A stretch of DNA of 64,000 nucleotides, taken from positions 1 through 64,000 of the forward strand of contig JAJDCQ010000051.1 in assembly GCA_029260755.1 (NCBI GenBank), given 5' to 3'. Under the pieces are notes generated by a model that had not been told where the DNA came from, searched no databases, and saw only the letters and a list, made by a program, of their open reading frames with translations. The position numbers and the translations under genes were made by a program. Each line of letters opens with the position of its first letter. Within the stretch, counting starts at the first letter, position 1. This stretch comes from Planctomycetota bacterium. Lineage in GTDB: Bacteria > Planctomycetota > J058 > JAJDCQ01. Shown here piece after piece: positions 1-8,674 of this stretch.

Positions 1-2028
1 GTCCGGGGCGGACGGCTCGAGCGCTGGGCGGGGGGCCGGGCGGGCGGGGGTGCCGGCGCGCTCGCGCGCGCCGGGGGCTGCTTCGACGCCCCGGGGGTCG
101 TCGTCGCCGAGGGCGGCGACGAGGGACTCGACGGCGCCGTCCGCGTCGAGCGCTCCGAGCGCTTCCGCCGCGGCCACCCGGAGCTCCGGCCGGTCGCCGG
201 CGAGGATCGCCTCGAGCGTCGCCGTCGCCTCGCCGCGCTGCGGGGCGAGCCGCACGAGCGCGCGAGCGGCCTCGGCCCCCACGACCGCGTCGTCGCAGCT
301 CCCGAGCACCGCGAGCACGGATCGGGTCGCGGCGCCGCGGTGGGACTCGAACGACGCAATGGCCTCGAGGGCCCGGAGGCGCGCCGTCACGCCTCGCTGC
401 TCGAGGAGGGGCTCGAACGGGGCGAGCGCCTCTTCGGGGTCGTCGCACAGCCCGGCCAGCGCCGCGGCCGCGGCGCGGCGCGCCGTCGCGATCGGATCCT
501 CCACGGCGCGCCGCGCGAGGATGATCCGGACGTCGACCGCCTCGGGCGTTCCGGCCGCGATCGAGGCGAGGGCGCGCGCGGCGTCGACTCTCCGGCCGGC
601 GTCCGCGTCGGAGAGGAAGCCGAGGAAGCTCGGGATCACGGCGCGGGCGTCGTCGGACGAGGCCTCCGCGATTGCGAGGAGCGCATCGGCGAGCAGCCGC
701 TCGAGCGCCTCGGTCTCCGAGGCCGATCGAGCCGGGTCGCTCTCGCTGCGGGTCGCGACGAACGCGAACGGGGTCCGACCCCGGGCGCGGCCCTCGAAGA
801 CCGGCGCGGCGCCGTCGCCGGCGGTGACGACGAGCGTGATCGTCGCGACGGCCTGCTCGAGCAGCGGTGCGTCGTCGTCGACCGGATCGCCGGGCGGGTC
901 GAGGATCTCGACGCCCGCGACGAGCTGCAGCTCGATGCGGCGGCCTCGCTCGAGGAGCGCGCGGATCCCGCGGACGCGTCGGGCCACCCCGGCGGCCCAT
1001 CGGCACCGCGCCTCGCTTCGCGCGCCGATCGTCAGCGGCCCGTCGTGGAGGCGGAGCCAGCCGCGAGCGGTCTGCAGCCCGTCCGCCCGGGCGGTCGAGG
1101 TCCCGCCGCCGGGACCGGTCGGGCGAGCGGCGGGCGGGGCGAGGTCGCCGGGATCGCCGAGAACGACGAACGCGCACACGCCCCCCAGGACGGCGATGGG
1201 GATCGCGAGGGCGACGACGCCGACCCAGGGCGAGCTCCGCCAGTCCTCGGGTGAGCTCGGCGGCTCGATGGTCCTCCAGATCGCCGCGTCGACCTGGCGC
1301 GTCCGTTCGCCCGAAGGCGTGGTGGTCACGTCGCTCGGAACCGCGAGGGTCGGGACCCTCTCCGACGGCGGGTCGACCGGCCTCACCCACTCGGTGCGGC
1401 GGCGCTCCTCCTCGCGCTTGCGGCGCTGGCGGATCGAGCTCGCCTGCTCGATGCGGAGGGAGCCCAGGTCGATTCCGGGGCCGTGGAGCTCGATGCCGCA
1501 GTGGGGGCACCTCTCCGCGTCGGCCGGAGCCGGCTTCTCGCAGAGATAGCACGGGAGCGGCGCCTCCTCCTCGATCACGCCGCCGTCGTCCTCGTGTCGA
1601 TCGAGGTCGCCGTCGGAGATGGCGTTCACGAGCACGAGGCGGGCGTTCGGGTCCGCGTCGTTCCCACCGGTCTCCGCGTCCGGGCGGACGGCGCCGACGT
1701 CGACGACCGCGCCGGCGAGATCGGCGCCGCAGGAGCGACAGCTCGAGTCGCCGGGGTCGATCGGTTTCTCGCAGAGGTAGCACAAGGTCGGCGCAGACGG
1801 AGGGGCCGCAGCCGTCGGCGCCGGCTCGGTCGGACGGGCGGCGCGAGCGGACTCGAACCGCGCGAGCGTGTCGGGGTCAGGCGTCAGGACGCCGATGTCA
1901 TCCGAGGCCGGGTCGAGCGGCACGTCCGGCTCCGGCTCGGGGACGCCGTCGTCGCCGAGCCCGGGCACCGACGGGTCGAGCCCGTCGACGGGGACGCGGA
2001 CCGACTCGCCGCTCTCGTCTGCGGTCAT
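1..2028 (-). CDS. Double zinc-ribbon, single-TM, HEAT-repeat protein (C-terminus beyond window)
   Basis: The reading frame is open from an ATG at 2028 to the left edge (676 codons visible), so the C-terminus is missing. After an acidic leader come two near-identical zinc-ribbon modules, CYLCEKP...CRSCG (Cys 83, 86, 97, 100) and CYLCEKP...CPHCG (Cys 160, 163, 174, 177). A basic stretch follows, then one membrane segment at about residues 267-288, then a globular region and Ala/Leu-rich HEAT-like repeats from about residue 470 to the edge. The likely topology is a cytoplasmic zinc-ribbon N-terminus with an exported HEAT domain, or the reverse. It lies divergent to the kinase-TPR gene, so it may share its signalling context, but that is inference. 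I recognise no specific family. No strong Shine-Dalgarno precedes the ATG. Confidence 0.75.
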   Translation of the reverse strand, partial: MTADESGESVRVPVDGLDPSVPGLGDDGVPEPEPDVPLDPASDDIGVLTPDPDTLARFESARAARPTEPAPTAAAPPSAPTLCYLCEKPIDPGDSSCRSCGADLAGAVVDVGAVRPDAETGGNDADPNARLVLVNAISDGDLDRHEDDGGVIEEEAPLPCYLCEKPAPADAERCPHCGIELHGPGIDLGSLRIEQASSIRQRRKREEERRRTEWVRPVDPPSERVPTLAVPSDVTTTPSGERTRQVDAAIWRTIEPPSSPEDWRSSPWVGVVALAIPIAVLGGVCAFVVLGDPGDLAPPAARPTGPGGGTSTARADGLQTARGWLRLHDGPLTIGARSEARCRWAAGVARRVRGIRALLERGRRIELQLVAGVEILDPPGDPVDDDAPLLEQAVATITLVVTAGDGAAPVFEGRARGRTPFAFVATRSESDPARSASETEALERLLADALLAIAEASSDDARAVIPSFLGFLSDADAGRRVDAARALASIAAGTPEAVDVRIILARRAVEDPIATARRAAAAALAGLCDDPEEALAPFEPLLEQRGVTARLRALEAIASFESHRGAATRSVLAVLGSCDDAVVGAEAARALVRLAPQRGEATATLEAILAGDRPELRVAAAEALGALDADGAVESLVAALGDDDPRGVEAAPGARERAGTPARPAPRPALEPSAPD

Positions 2029-2059
2029 TCGTCTCGCGGAGCTTGGGGAGAGGATTTCA

Positions 2060-2197
2060 ATGACTCGAGCTGCCCAGACGAAGCAATCGCCGAGCCAACC
2101 GCCGCTCGATCTCGTCGCCGCGCTCGGTGGCAACATCCGCGGCCCCTGCGAGGAGGTCGACGGTTTCGGGGATGCCGTCGGCCGGATGACGGTCTGA
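2060..2197 (+). CDS. Possible 45-residue small protein or leader peptide
   Basis: A short frame starts at an ATG preceded by a purine-rich GGGGAGAGGA about six bases upstream, which is a better ribosome site than that of the kinase gene downstream. It encodes 45 residues starting MTRAAQTKQS and ends 16 bases before the upstream GTG alternative of the kinase. It has no membrane segment and no known motif. It could be a translated leader for the kinase gene or chance coding in GC-rich DNA. Confidence 0.3.
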   Translation: MTRAAQTKQSPSQPPLDLVAALGGNIRGPCEEVDGFGDAVGRMTV

Positions 2198-2312
2198 AGT
2201 TCTTGCAGCTCGCGTGAGCGTTTCCGCCCACTCGGCGGGGAGCTTGCCGCTCCCGACAGGCGCTGCCATCCTCGAGTCGAGGCGTGCATCGCCCGCCACC
2301 GGAGATGGATCC

Positions 2313-5291
2313 GTGACCTCCGAGCCAGGCCGAAGGAGCGACGCCGGACCCGGCCGCCAGGTCGGGCGCTTCATCCTTCGCCGGGAGCTCGGTCGCGGCG
2401 GGATGGGCATCGTCTACCTCGCGCGGGACCCGACGCTCGGGCGCGACGTGGCCATCAAGATGCTCCTCGACCCGGCCCGGTCCGATCAGGGAGAGCTCGA
2501 ACGGTTCGCTCGCGAGGCGCAGGCGTCCGCGCGCCTCGACCATCCCGGGATCGTCGGCGTTCACGAGGTCGGCGCCCACGACGGTCGGCCCTACCTCGTG
2601 ATGCGCTACGTCGAGGGCGAGTCGCTCGAGGCCGCGGCGCGCGATCACCTCCTCGAGCCTCGGCGCGCCGCCGAGCTCATCCAGCAGGTCGCCGATGCGC
2701 TCGACTGTGCCCACGCGGCGGGCGTGCTCCATCGCGATGTGAAGCCCTCGAACGTCCTGATCGATGGCGAGGGGAGCGCCCGGCTGATGGACTTCGGCCT
2801 GGCGCGCGACACGTCCGCGCGGACGCAGCTCACCGCGACCGGGCAGATCCTCGGGACGCCGTCGTTCATGGCGCCCGAGCAGGCCGATGGCGACCTGGCG
2901 CACGGCCCGTTCACCGACGTCTACGGGCTCGGCGCCCTCCTCTACTGGGCGCTCGTCGGCCGCCCGCCGTTCGAGGGCGACACACCGTTCGAGATCATCA
3001 AGCGGGTGCTCTTCGATGAACCGGTCGCGCCGCGCCGGCTCGAGTCGACCGTGCCCCTCGACCTCGAGACGATCGCCCTCAAGTGTCTCGAGAAGGAGCC
3101 GGGGCGGCGGTACGCGAGCGCGGGTGCGGTGGCCGACGAGCTCGAGCGCTTCCTCGAGGGGCGACCGATCCTCGCCCGTCCGCTCGGTCCGATCGGCCGG
3201 ATCGGGCGCTGGGCGGGGGGGCATCGCCTGTTCGCGGTGGCCCTCGTCCTGACGCTCGTCGCGGGTGGTGTCGGGGTCTCGGGGCTCGTCAGGAGCCGGC
3301 TTGACCAAGCGAAGCGGGAGCGCGTCGTGGCGGACGCGGCGCGCCGGGCGGCGGACGCGGCCGGCGCGCTCGCCCGGGCGCGGACGGAGCTGGCAGGGTC
3401 CTCCACTCCTGATCACGCGAAGCTGCTCGCGCTCGCCCTCGAGGCGATGCAGGCCGCGCGCGTTCACCACGCCCTCGCGCCGCGCGACCAGACCGCGCGG
3501 GGGGCCGTCTCCGATGCGTCGATGACGCTCGGCTACCTCGCGATCGAGGCGGAACAGTGGGGCCTGGCCGAGGACGCGTTCGAGGCGGCGATCGAGCTCG
3601 GCGTCGAGGACGAGGTCGCGCGCGAGGCGCTCGCAGGTGTGGCCGAAGCGCGCGATCGGGGTCCGCAGGAGCGGATGGCGGCCGTCGAGGCGGTCCTCGA
3701 GCTCGTCCGACGCGGCGAGATCCTCCCGGGATCCGAGGGACTCGAGAGTGCGATCGCGGAGCTCGTTCGATACGACGACCCCGCGACGGTCGAGCGTCTG
3801 GCCGAGGAGCTCGGACGAATCACGGAGCTCCTCCTCGATGTCGTCCGCTCGCTCCAGTCGTCGCGAGACGCCCGGAGGAGCGCCGCCGTGGCGCAGGCCT
3901 CCGCGCTGGGAGAGGCGGACGAGGCGATGATCGAGGTTTGCTGCGGCGCGCTCGGCCGGATGGGGGACGCCGGTCGGTCCGTCGACGCCCTCGGAGGCTA
4001 CCTCGCGGCGGAGATGGTGCAAACGCGGGCGGCCGTCGCGGGCCTCGCCCTCTGTCGGATCGGCGGCGTTCGGGCGGAGCGGCATCTGCTCGCGACGCGA
4101 GATCGACTCGGCGCCGGAGGGCTCTTCTGGCGAAGAGTCGCGCCGCGACTCGAGCCGACGAAGCTCGACGTCGAGCTCGAGGATCCGACCCCCGCGCGGT
4201 TCCGGGACCGCGGGGAGCTTCGTCGTCAGATCGGCGACCTCGAGGGGGCCCTGGCCGACTTCGACCGCGCCCTCGAGCTCGACCCCGACGACCCCGAGTC
4301 GCGGACGAGTCGCGGAAGCACCCTCCTCGCGTTGAAGGACCTCGACGGCGCGCTCGCCGAGTTCGACCGCGCCCTCGAGCTCGACCCCTCGTCGATCCAG
4401 GCCGTCGGGGGGCGGGGGACCGCCCTCCTTCGGCGGGGGGACTTCGAGGGCGCGCTCGACGCGCTCGACGAGGCGCTCGCGCTGGATCCGCGCCGCTTCG
4501 AGTGCTGGGTGAACCGGGGAGTCATCCGCGCGAGGCTCGGGGAGCTCGAGGGGGCGAGGCTCGACTTCGTGCGCGCGGTGCAGCTCGAGCCGCTCGACCC
4601 ACGGGGGTGGACCGGCCTCGCCTGGGTCGCATCGGACCGCGGGGATCACCGGTCCGCGCTCGTTCTGGCCGACAAGGCCATCGAGGTCGGTCCGCGCGAG
4701 TCGGCGGGCTGGGTCGGTCGCGCGAGGGCCCTCCGGAGCCAGGGCAAGTACGCCGAGGCGATCGCCGACGCCGGACGCGCGATCGACCTCGACCCGCTCG
4801 ACGAGTGGGCGTGGCAAGAACGAGCGTACGCGCGACACGTCTCGAAGGACCTTCAGGGGGCGATCGCCGACTACGACCGGACGATCGAGCTCGTCCCGAC
4901 CGCGGTCTTCGCCTGGCTGCAGCGTGGCCGGGCGAGGTTCGGCCTGGTCGACTCGCGGGGACGGTACCTCGATGCGGACGGGGCGATCGCCGACGTGGGG
5001 CGAGCGATCGAGCTCGACCCCGACGACGGGAACAAATGGGCGAACCGAGGTCGGATGCGCTTCCGGACCGGGGACCTCGAGGGCTCGGTGTCGGATCACG
5101 ACCGCGCGATCGCGCTCGATTCGAAGGACGTCACCTCGCTCTACTACCGAAGCCGCGCCCGGCGCCGCCTCGGCGATCGGGCGGGGGCCATCGAAGACCT
5201 GAAACGGGCGGTCGCGCTCGCGCCTCCTTCGAAGTTCGCCGACCGGCTTCGGGCCGACCTCGAGGCGCTCACCGCCGGCGGATCCGAGTGA
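2313..5291 (+). CDS. Membrane Ser/Thr protein kinase with C-terminal TPR repeats
   Basis: This is a Hanks-type protein kinase that should phosphorylate Ser/Thr on partner proteins at the inner membrane. Numbered from the GTG at 2313 (992 residues), the kinase domain spans about residues 17-285. It has a Gly-rich loop (LGRGGMGIVY), Lys49 in VAIKML, catalytic HRDVKPSN (Asp142), DFG at 160-162 and a GTPSFMAPEQ activation segment, so it looks active. A membrane helix follows at about 306-325, then a helical region, then at least eight TPR units from about residue 630 to the end with the recurring pattern G-D-L-x-G-A-L-x-D-x-x-R-A-L-E-L-D-P. The start is chosen because GGAG lies eight bases upstream; a GTG at 2214 adds 33 low-complexity residues and has no ribosome site. 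Kinase-TM-TPR proteins of this type are common in Planctomycetota and Myxococcota. Confidence 0.93.
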   Translation: MTSEPGRRSDAGPGRQVGRFILRRELGRGGMGIVYLARDPTLGRDVAIKMLLDPARSDQGELERFAREAQASARLDHPGIVGVHEVGAHDGRPYLVMRYVEGESLEAAARDHLLEPRRAAELIQQVADALDCAHAAGVLHRDVKPSNVLIDGEGSARLMDFGLARDTSARTQLTATGQILGTPSFMAPEQADGDLAHGPFTDVYGLGALLYWALVGRPPFEGDTPFEIIKRVLFDEPVAPRRLESTVPLDLETIALKCLEKEPGRRYASAGAVADELERFLEGRPILARPLGPIGRIGRWAGGHRLFAVALVLTLVAGGVGVSGLVRSRLDQAKRERVVADAARRAADAAGALARARTELAGSSTPDHAKLLALALEAMQAARVHHALAPRDQTARGAVSDASMTLGYLAIEAEQWGLAEDAFEAAIELGVEDEVAREALAGVAEARDRGPQERMAAVEAVLELVRRGEILPGSEGLESAIAELVRYDDPATVERLAEELGRITELLLDVVRSLQSSRDARRSAAVAQASALGEADEAMIEVCCGALGRMGDAGRSVDALGGYLAAEMVQTRAAVAGLALCRIGGVRAERHLLATRDRLGAGGLFWRRVAPRLEPTKLDVELEDPTPARFRDRGELRRQIGDLEGALADFDRALELDPDDPESRTSRGSTLLALKDLDGALAEFDRALELDPSSIQAVGGRGTALLRRGDFEGALDALDEALALDPRRFECWVNRGVIRARLGELEGARLDFVRAVQLEPLDPRGWTGLAWVASDRGDHRSALVLADKAIEVGPRESAGWVGRARALRSQGKYAEAIADAGRAIDLDPLDEWAWQERAYARHVSKDLQGAIADYDRTIELVPTAVFAWLQRGRARFGLVDSRGRYLDADGAIADVGRAIELDPDDGNKWANRGRMRFRTGDLEGSVSDHDRAIALDSKDVTSLYYRSRARRRLGDRAGAIEDLKRAVALAPPSKFADRLRADLEALTAGGSE

Positions 5292-5340
5292 CGGCTCTCC
5301 GCGTCGCGCAGACCCTCTTCGAGACGATGGACGACCGAAC

Positions 5341-5991
5341 GTGACCACCACCGACGAGACCACCGACGCGCCCGACCGCGTCGCGCCGATCGAGCTCCTC
5401 GTCGCCGGCGTCGCGCTCGGCGTGGCGCTCGTCGCGAACTACGCGTCGGGGCGGTGGGTCGACGCGAAGGCGGCCGGCTTTCCGCCGTCGTTCGACCTCG
5501 TCCACTCGGCGATCCCGTTCGTCGAGATGCCGATCGTCCACACGTTCGGGTTCGGGGCGTGGCTCGCGTTCTTCCTGGTCGCGTCGTTCACCGTCGAGCG
5601 GCGCCGGCGCTTCGCCGCGGCGGTGTGGGCGTTCTCGCTCCTCATGCTCGTCCGGAGCGGGTTCCTCGTCCTGACGCCGCTCGGGATGCCCGAGGGCGCC
5701 CCGCACTTCGACGAGTACCCCGTCCAGGCCGTCGCGGGCCTCCTCGACTTCCGGCAGGCGCTCTTCTTCTCGGGCCACACGGCGACGCCGTTCCTCGGCT
5801 TCCTCCTCGCCCGAACACCGTGGGTCCGCGCGGTCTGCCTCGGCTTCTGCGTCCTCCTCGCCTCCGAGGTGCTCCTCGCGCGCCTCCACTACTCGATCGA
5901 CGTCGGCGCCGCGTTCTTCATCGCCTTCGGCGTCCACCGGGCGGCTCGCTGGTCGTGGCGGCACGTCCGTCGGGCCGTCGCCGGCTCCTAG
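5341..5991 (+). CDS. PAP2_C / sphingomyelin-synthase-like membrane phosphatase
   Basis: A 216-residue integral membrane protein with about six hydrophobic segments. Two motifs, F-F-S-G-H-T-A-T (His near residue 143) and R-L-H-Y-S-I-D-V (His and Asp near 182-187), match the His/His-Asp triad of the PAP2_C branch of the PAP2 superfamily, which includes sphingomyelin synthases and phosphotransferases that act on lipid head groups. The substrate is probably a lipid phosphate or phospholipid and cannot be told from sequence. The GTG start lies 49 bases after the kinase stop on the same strand, so co-transcription is possible. Its stop codon overlaps the convergent NRDE gene by 4 bases. Confidence 0.75.
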   Translation: MTTTDETTDAPDRVAPIELLVAGVALGVALVANYASGRWVDAKAAGFPPSFDLVHSAIPFVEMPIVHTFGFGAWLAFFLVASFTVERRRRFAAAVWAFSLLMLVRSGFLVLTPLGMPEGAPHFDEYPVQAVAGLLDFRQALFFSGHTATPFLGFLLARTPWVRAVCLGFCVLLASEVLLARLHYSIDVGAAFFIAFGVHRAARWSWRHVRRAVAGS

Positions 5992-6788
5992 GCTTCTGCC
6001 TCGAGCCGGTCGAGGACGTCCTCGAAGCTCGCGCGGCAGGGCGGGCCGTCCGCGAAGACGTAGCGGGCGACGCGTCCCGGCTCGAGGGCGACGATGCTCG
6101 ACGACCGCGTCCCGTAGATGAAGGTATGGACGCAGAGGGCGTCGAGCCGGCGGACGAGTCGCCGGGGCATGAGCGAGCCGGGCGGGCGGCGCGGGACCTC
6201 CCGGAGCGGCGGCTGGCGATGGTCGGCGAGGAGATGGGCGAGACGTTCCTGGAGGGCGGGCCACGCCAGATCGGCGGCGGAGGCGCCGACGAGCTCGCGC
6301 GCGCGGCTCACCTTGGTGAATCCGACCGAGTCGAGTCGATCGTTCGGGAGCACGTGGATGCCCTCGGCGACGGGCTCGACGACGACGTCGTCGGAGCGGC
6401 CGAGGTAGGCGACGCGGAGGCCCTCGTCGGCGCTCCCGAAGAGGATGTTGCAGGCGGCGACGTCGCCGGGGGCGAGGCTCTCGAGCAGCCTCGCCATCGC
6501 GTCGGCGTCGTCGGTCCGGAGCAGGTCGAGGACGAGCTGCCCCCGGGACCGGCGGCCGGGCTCCGCGACGCGCCCCGTCCGCTGGTTCGTGAGGCCGACG
6601 AAGCGGCCTCGCGCGGTCACGCCGAGCCAGGTCCCTCCGCCGCGCTCATCCCGGCCCGCGAGGACGGGCGGCTCGGACGAGATCAGCCGAGGCGGCGTCG
6701 CCGCGCGGGTGTGGTACTCGTCGCGGTTCGCGGCGATCACCACTGGCAGCTGCCGGTGGACCCGGTTGAGGATGATCAGCGTGCACAT
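5988..6788 (-). CDS. NRDE / TANGO2-family protein
   Basis: A 266-residue protein beginning MCTLIILNRV with the family hallmark N-R-D-E (AANRDEYHTR) and the region L-A-G-R-D-E-R-G-G-G-T-W-L-G-V. Both are diagnostic of the NRDE/TANGO2 (DUF833) family. The conserved Cys2 right after the initiator is consistent with an Ntn-hydrolase-like fold. Eukaryotic TANGO2 is linked to haem and lipid homeostasis; the bacterial role is unsettled. The start at 6788 is chosen because the family always begins MCT; the open frame upstream to 6992 is unrelated low-complexity sequence. It converges on the PAP2_C gene. Confidence 0.85.
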   Translation of the reverse strand: MCTLIILNRVHRQLPVVIAANRDEYHTRAATPPRLISSEPPVLAGRDERGGGTWLGVTARGRFVGLTNQRTGRVAEPGRRSRGQLVLDLLRTDDADAMARLLESLAPGDVAACNILFGSADEGLRVAYLGRSDDVVVEPVAEGIHVLPNDRLDSVGFTKVSRARELVGASAADLAWPALQERLAHLLADHRQPPLREVPRRPPGSLMPRRLVRRLDALCVHTFIYGTRSSSIVALEPGRVARYVFADGPPCRASFEDVLDRLEAEA

Positions 6789-7117
6789 GGTCGGCAAGGT
6801 ATGATCGCATGACTCGGGTCGGAGGGCACGCCCGGAGGGCCGACCCGGCCGGGAGCCGCGGAGCGATGTCCACGCCTCGCGCGATGCTCGCCGCTCCGTT
6901 CGTTCGGGCCCTTCTTGCGTCCGCGGCTGCGTCTCCTCGGCGGTGCCATTCGTGCCCGATCGCGACCTCGTCCGATCGATCCCGCGCGACACCGCGAGGC
7001 CGAGCTCCTTCGGCTGCTCCAGCTCGCGCGTCCTTCAGCCCGACGGCGTCTTGGACTTCGAGAACCACCCGCTCGAGGTCCACGAGGTCGCCGACGACTT
7101 CTTCGCCGTGACCGGGG
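6789..7117. other. Intergenic stretch without a convincing gene
   Basis: These 329 bases separate the NRDE gene from the CBS gene (both minus strand). All frames are open because of high GC, but none shows a ribosome site plus recognisable protein. A short plus-strand run around 7030-7115 reads as a fairly normal peptide (LQPDGVLDFENHPLEVHEV) and may be a relic. It must also hold the promoter of the NRDE gene. No terminator hairpin with a T-run was seen. Confidence 0.5.
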
Positions 7118-7651
7118 TCAGTCGCCGACGCCGAGCTCGTCGTAGTCGTCGTCCGTCGCCGGGACGGACCGGGGCTGGCACTCGACGCAGATCGACGCGC
7201 CGCGGCTGACGCGGACGTGGCGAGTCGATCCGCACGAGCCGCAGCGGGGAGGCTCGGGGGCCGCGACGCCCGCGTTGCGGAGGTCACGTCGGGTCAGAAC
7301 TCCGAGCAGGGAGCCGTCCTCGCTCAGGACGGGGAGGCAGTCCACCCGATGGCGACGCATGAGGGCGAGGCCCGACTCCAGGGATGTCTCCGGGGCGACC
7401 GTGATCGTCTTCGGGCGGTGCCGGCAGCGGGAGACGGCGACCTTGGCGTCGACGCCCCAGAGCTCACAGACGCAGAGGGCGCCGAGGAGGGCGCCGTCAC
7501 GAGTGATCAGGAGATGCCGAACGCCGGCCTCCTCGGCGCGGCGCTCGGCGAGCTCGACGGGGTCATCGGGCGTCACGGTCACCAGGGGAGAACGCGTCAT
7601 CACGGAGTCGATGCGGGTCACGGCTCGGACCTCTCTTCTCGCGGCACTCAC
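7118..7651 (-). CDS. Tandem CBS-domain protein with C-terminal zinc ribbon
   Basis: A 177-residue protein with two CBS motifs: residues about 16-65 (VMTRSPLVTVTPDDPVELA, then HLLITRDGALLGAL) and about 78-127 (ITVAPETSLESGLALM, then CLPVLSEDGSLLGVLTRRDL). CBS pairs bind adenosine nucleotides and act as energy or ligand sensors. The tail carries C-x2-C...C-x2-C (Cys 137, 140, 155, 158), a zinc-ribbon finger, so it may be a stand-alone sensor that contacts protein or nucleic acid. The start is a GTG. It lies 51 bases after the nitrilase-like gene and is probably the third gene of the GGDEF operon. Confidence 0.85.
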   Translation of the reverse strand: MSAARREVRAVTRIDSVMTRSPLVTVTPDDPVELAERRAEEAGVRHLLITRDGALLGALCVCELWGVDAKVAVSRCRHRPKTITVAPETSLESGLALMRRHRVDCLPVLSEDGSLLGVLTRRDLRNAGVAAPEPPRCGSCGSTRHVRVSRGASICVECQPRSVPATDDDYDELGVGD

Positions 7652-7702
7652 GTCGCTCGTCCCGTGGGGCGCGGCGACCGAAGGGCGTTCACTGTGTTCC
7701 CG

Positions 7703-8674
7703 TCACCAGCGCACTCGATCGGCGCTTCCCGGAGCGCCGGTCGCCGGCGGGGAGGCCCGGTGCCGGGCCGAGTCGCCGCCGTCCAGCCTCCCGGGCGGAA
7801 CGAGCTGTCTCGTCGAGACGTCGCCGTCCGGGCGTGACCTCGCCTCGAGGATCCTCGAGCCGATCGACACGGTGAGCTCGAGTCGGTCGTCCCGTCGGAA
7901 CGGAAGGGCCAGGCGGGCCGCGCGGAGCGACGCCATGTCCAGGTCGGCGACGAGGAGCTCCTCGTCGCTCTCGCTCGCGGCCGGGAGAAGGGAGCCGTCG
8001 GGGCCGACGACGACCGAGCCGCCGTTCCGGTCGGACAGGACGACGAAGCAGCCGTGGGAGAGGGCGGTGGTCCGGGCGAGCCAGTGCCAGGCCTCGACGG
8101 CCGGCAGCGCGTGGCCGAGCTCGTGGGGGTCGATCGCGACGTGCGCGAGGAGGGCGACGGCGCCGCTCTGCGCGGCGAGGTAGGGGAGCGCGGGATGCCA
8201 GAGGTCGGTCCCGGCCAGCATGGCCATGCGGCCGAACCGCGTGTCGAAGGCGGCCACGTCGGTCCCCGTGTCGAGGAGTCGGCGCTCGATCGCCCGGCCG
8301 TGGGCCGGCGGGTAGACCCGTCGCTGGACGTGGCGGAGCTCTCCCCGGGAGAGGAAGACGGCGGCGTCGTGACAGTCCGCGTCGTCGGTCTCCTCGAGGA
8401 GACCGAACGCGAGCGGCGTTTCCCAGGAGAGCTTCTTCAGCCGGTCCATCGGCTCTCCGTCCAGTCCGAGGGCCTGCGCATGGAGGCCCTCGTCTCGCGG
8501 GAGCCCCCCGATCGCCAGCTCGGGCAGGACGAGGAGACGGGAGCCGCCGTCCTTCGCCTTGCGGACGAGGCGCGCGGTCCAATCGATGTGCTCCCGGACC
8601 TCGCCGTCGGGCGGGGCCTGGCGGCCGACGCCGACGCGGACGGTGGTGGTGCCTTCGGACGCGTTCCTGATCAT
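7703..8674 (-). CDS. Nitrilase-superfamily homologue lacking the catalytic Cys and Lys (likely pseudoenzyme)
   Basis: A 323-residue carbon-nitrogen-hydrolase-fold protein. The catalytic Glu is present (LPELAIGG, Glu52). At the Lys position the sequence reads VQRRVYPPAHG, with Arg119 where active members have Lys. At the nucleophile it reads MLAGTDLWHPALPYL, where active members of the NAD-synthetase/amidase type have I-C-x-D-L-W-H-P; Gly155 replaces Cys. The fold signature D-L-W-H-P is well kept, so this is unlikely to be random decay. It is probably not an amidase or nitrilase and may serve as a binding or regulatory protein. The start codon overlaps the GGDEF stop by 4 bases, indicating translational coupling. 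Confidence 0.85.
   Translation of the reverse strand: MIRNASEGTTTVRVGVGRQAPPDGEVREHIDWTARLVRKAKDGGSRLLVLPELAIGGLPRDEGLHAQALGLDGEPMDRLKKLSWETPLAFGLLEETDDADCHDAAVFLSRGELRHVQRRVYPPAHGRAIERRLLDTGTDVAAFDTRFGRMAMLAGTDLWHPALPYLAAQSGAVALLAHVAIDPHELGHALPAVEAWHWLARTTALSHGCFVVLSDRNGGSVVVGPDGSLLPAASESDEELLVADLDMASLRAARLALPFRRDDRLELTVSIGSRILEARSRPDGDVSTRQLVPPGRLDGGDSARHRASPPATGAPGSADRVRW

Noticed and set aside
50..1549. Plus-strand open frame of about 500 codons at the left edge
   Set aside because: Ser/Arg/Ala low-complexity shadow of the minus-strand zinc-ribbon/HEAT gene, whose motifs are clear.
2025..5363. A 1,112-codon open frame on the minus strand opposite the kinase-TPR gene
   Set aside because: It is Arg/Glu/Pro-rich with no domain, lies exactly antisense to a well-supported kinase, and is expected in DNA of this GC content.
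6943..7209. Plus-strand peptide with a normal-looking run around 7030-7115
   Set aside because: No ribosome site or homology was seen, and its second half overlaps the CBS gene. Kept only as a possible relic in the intergenic note.
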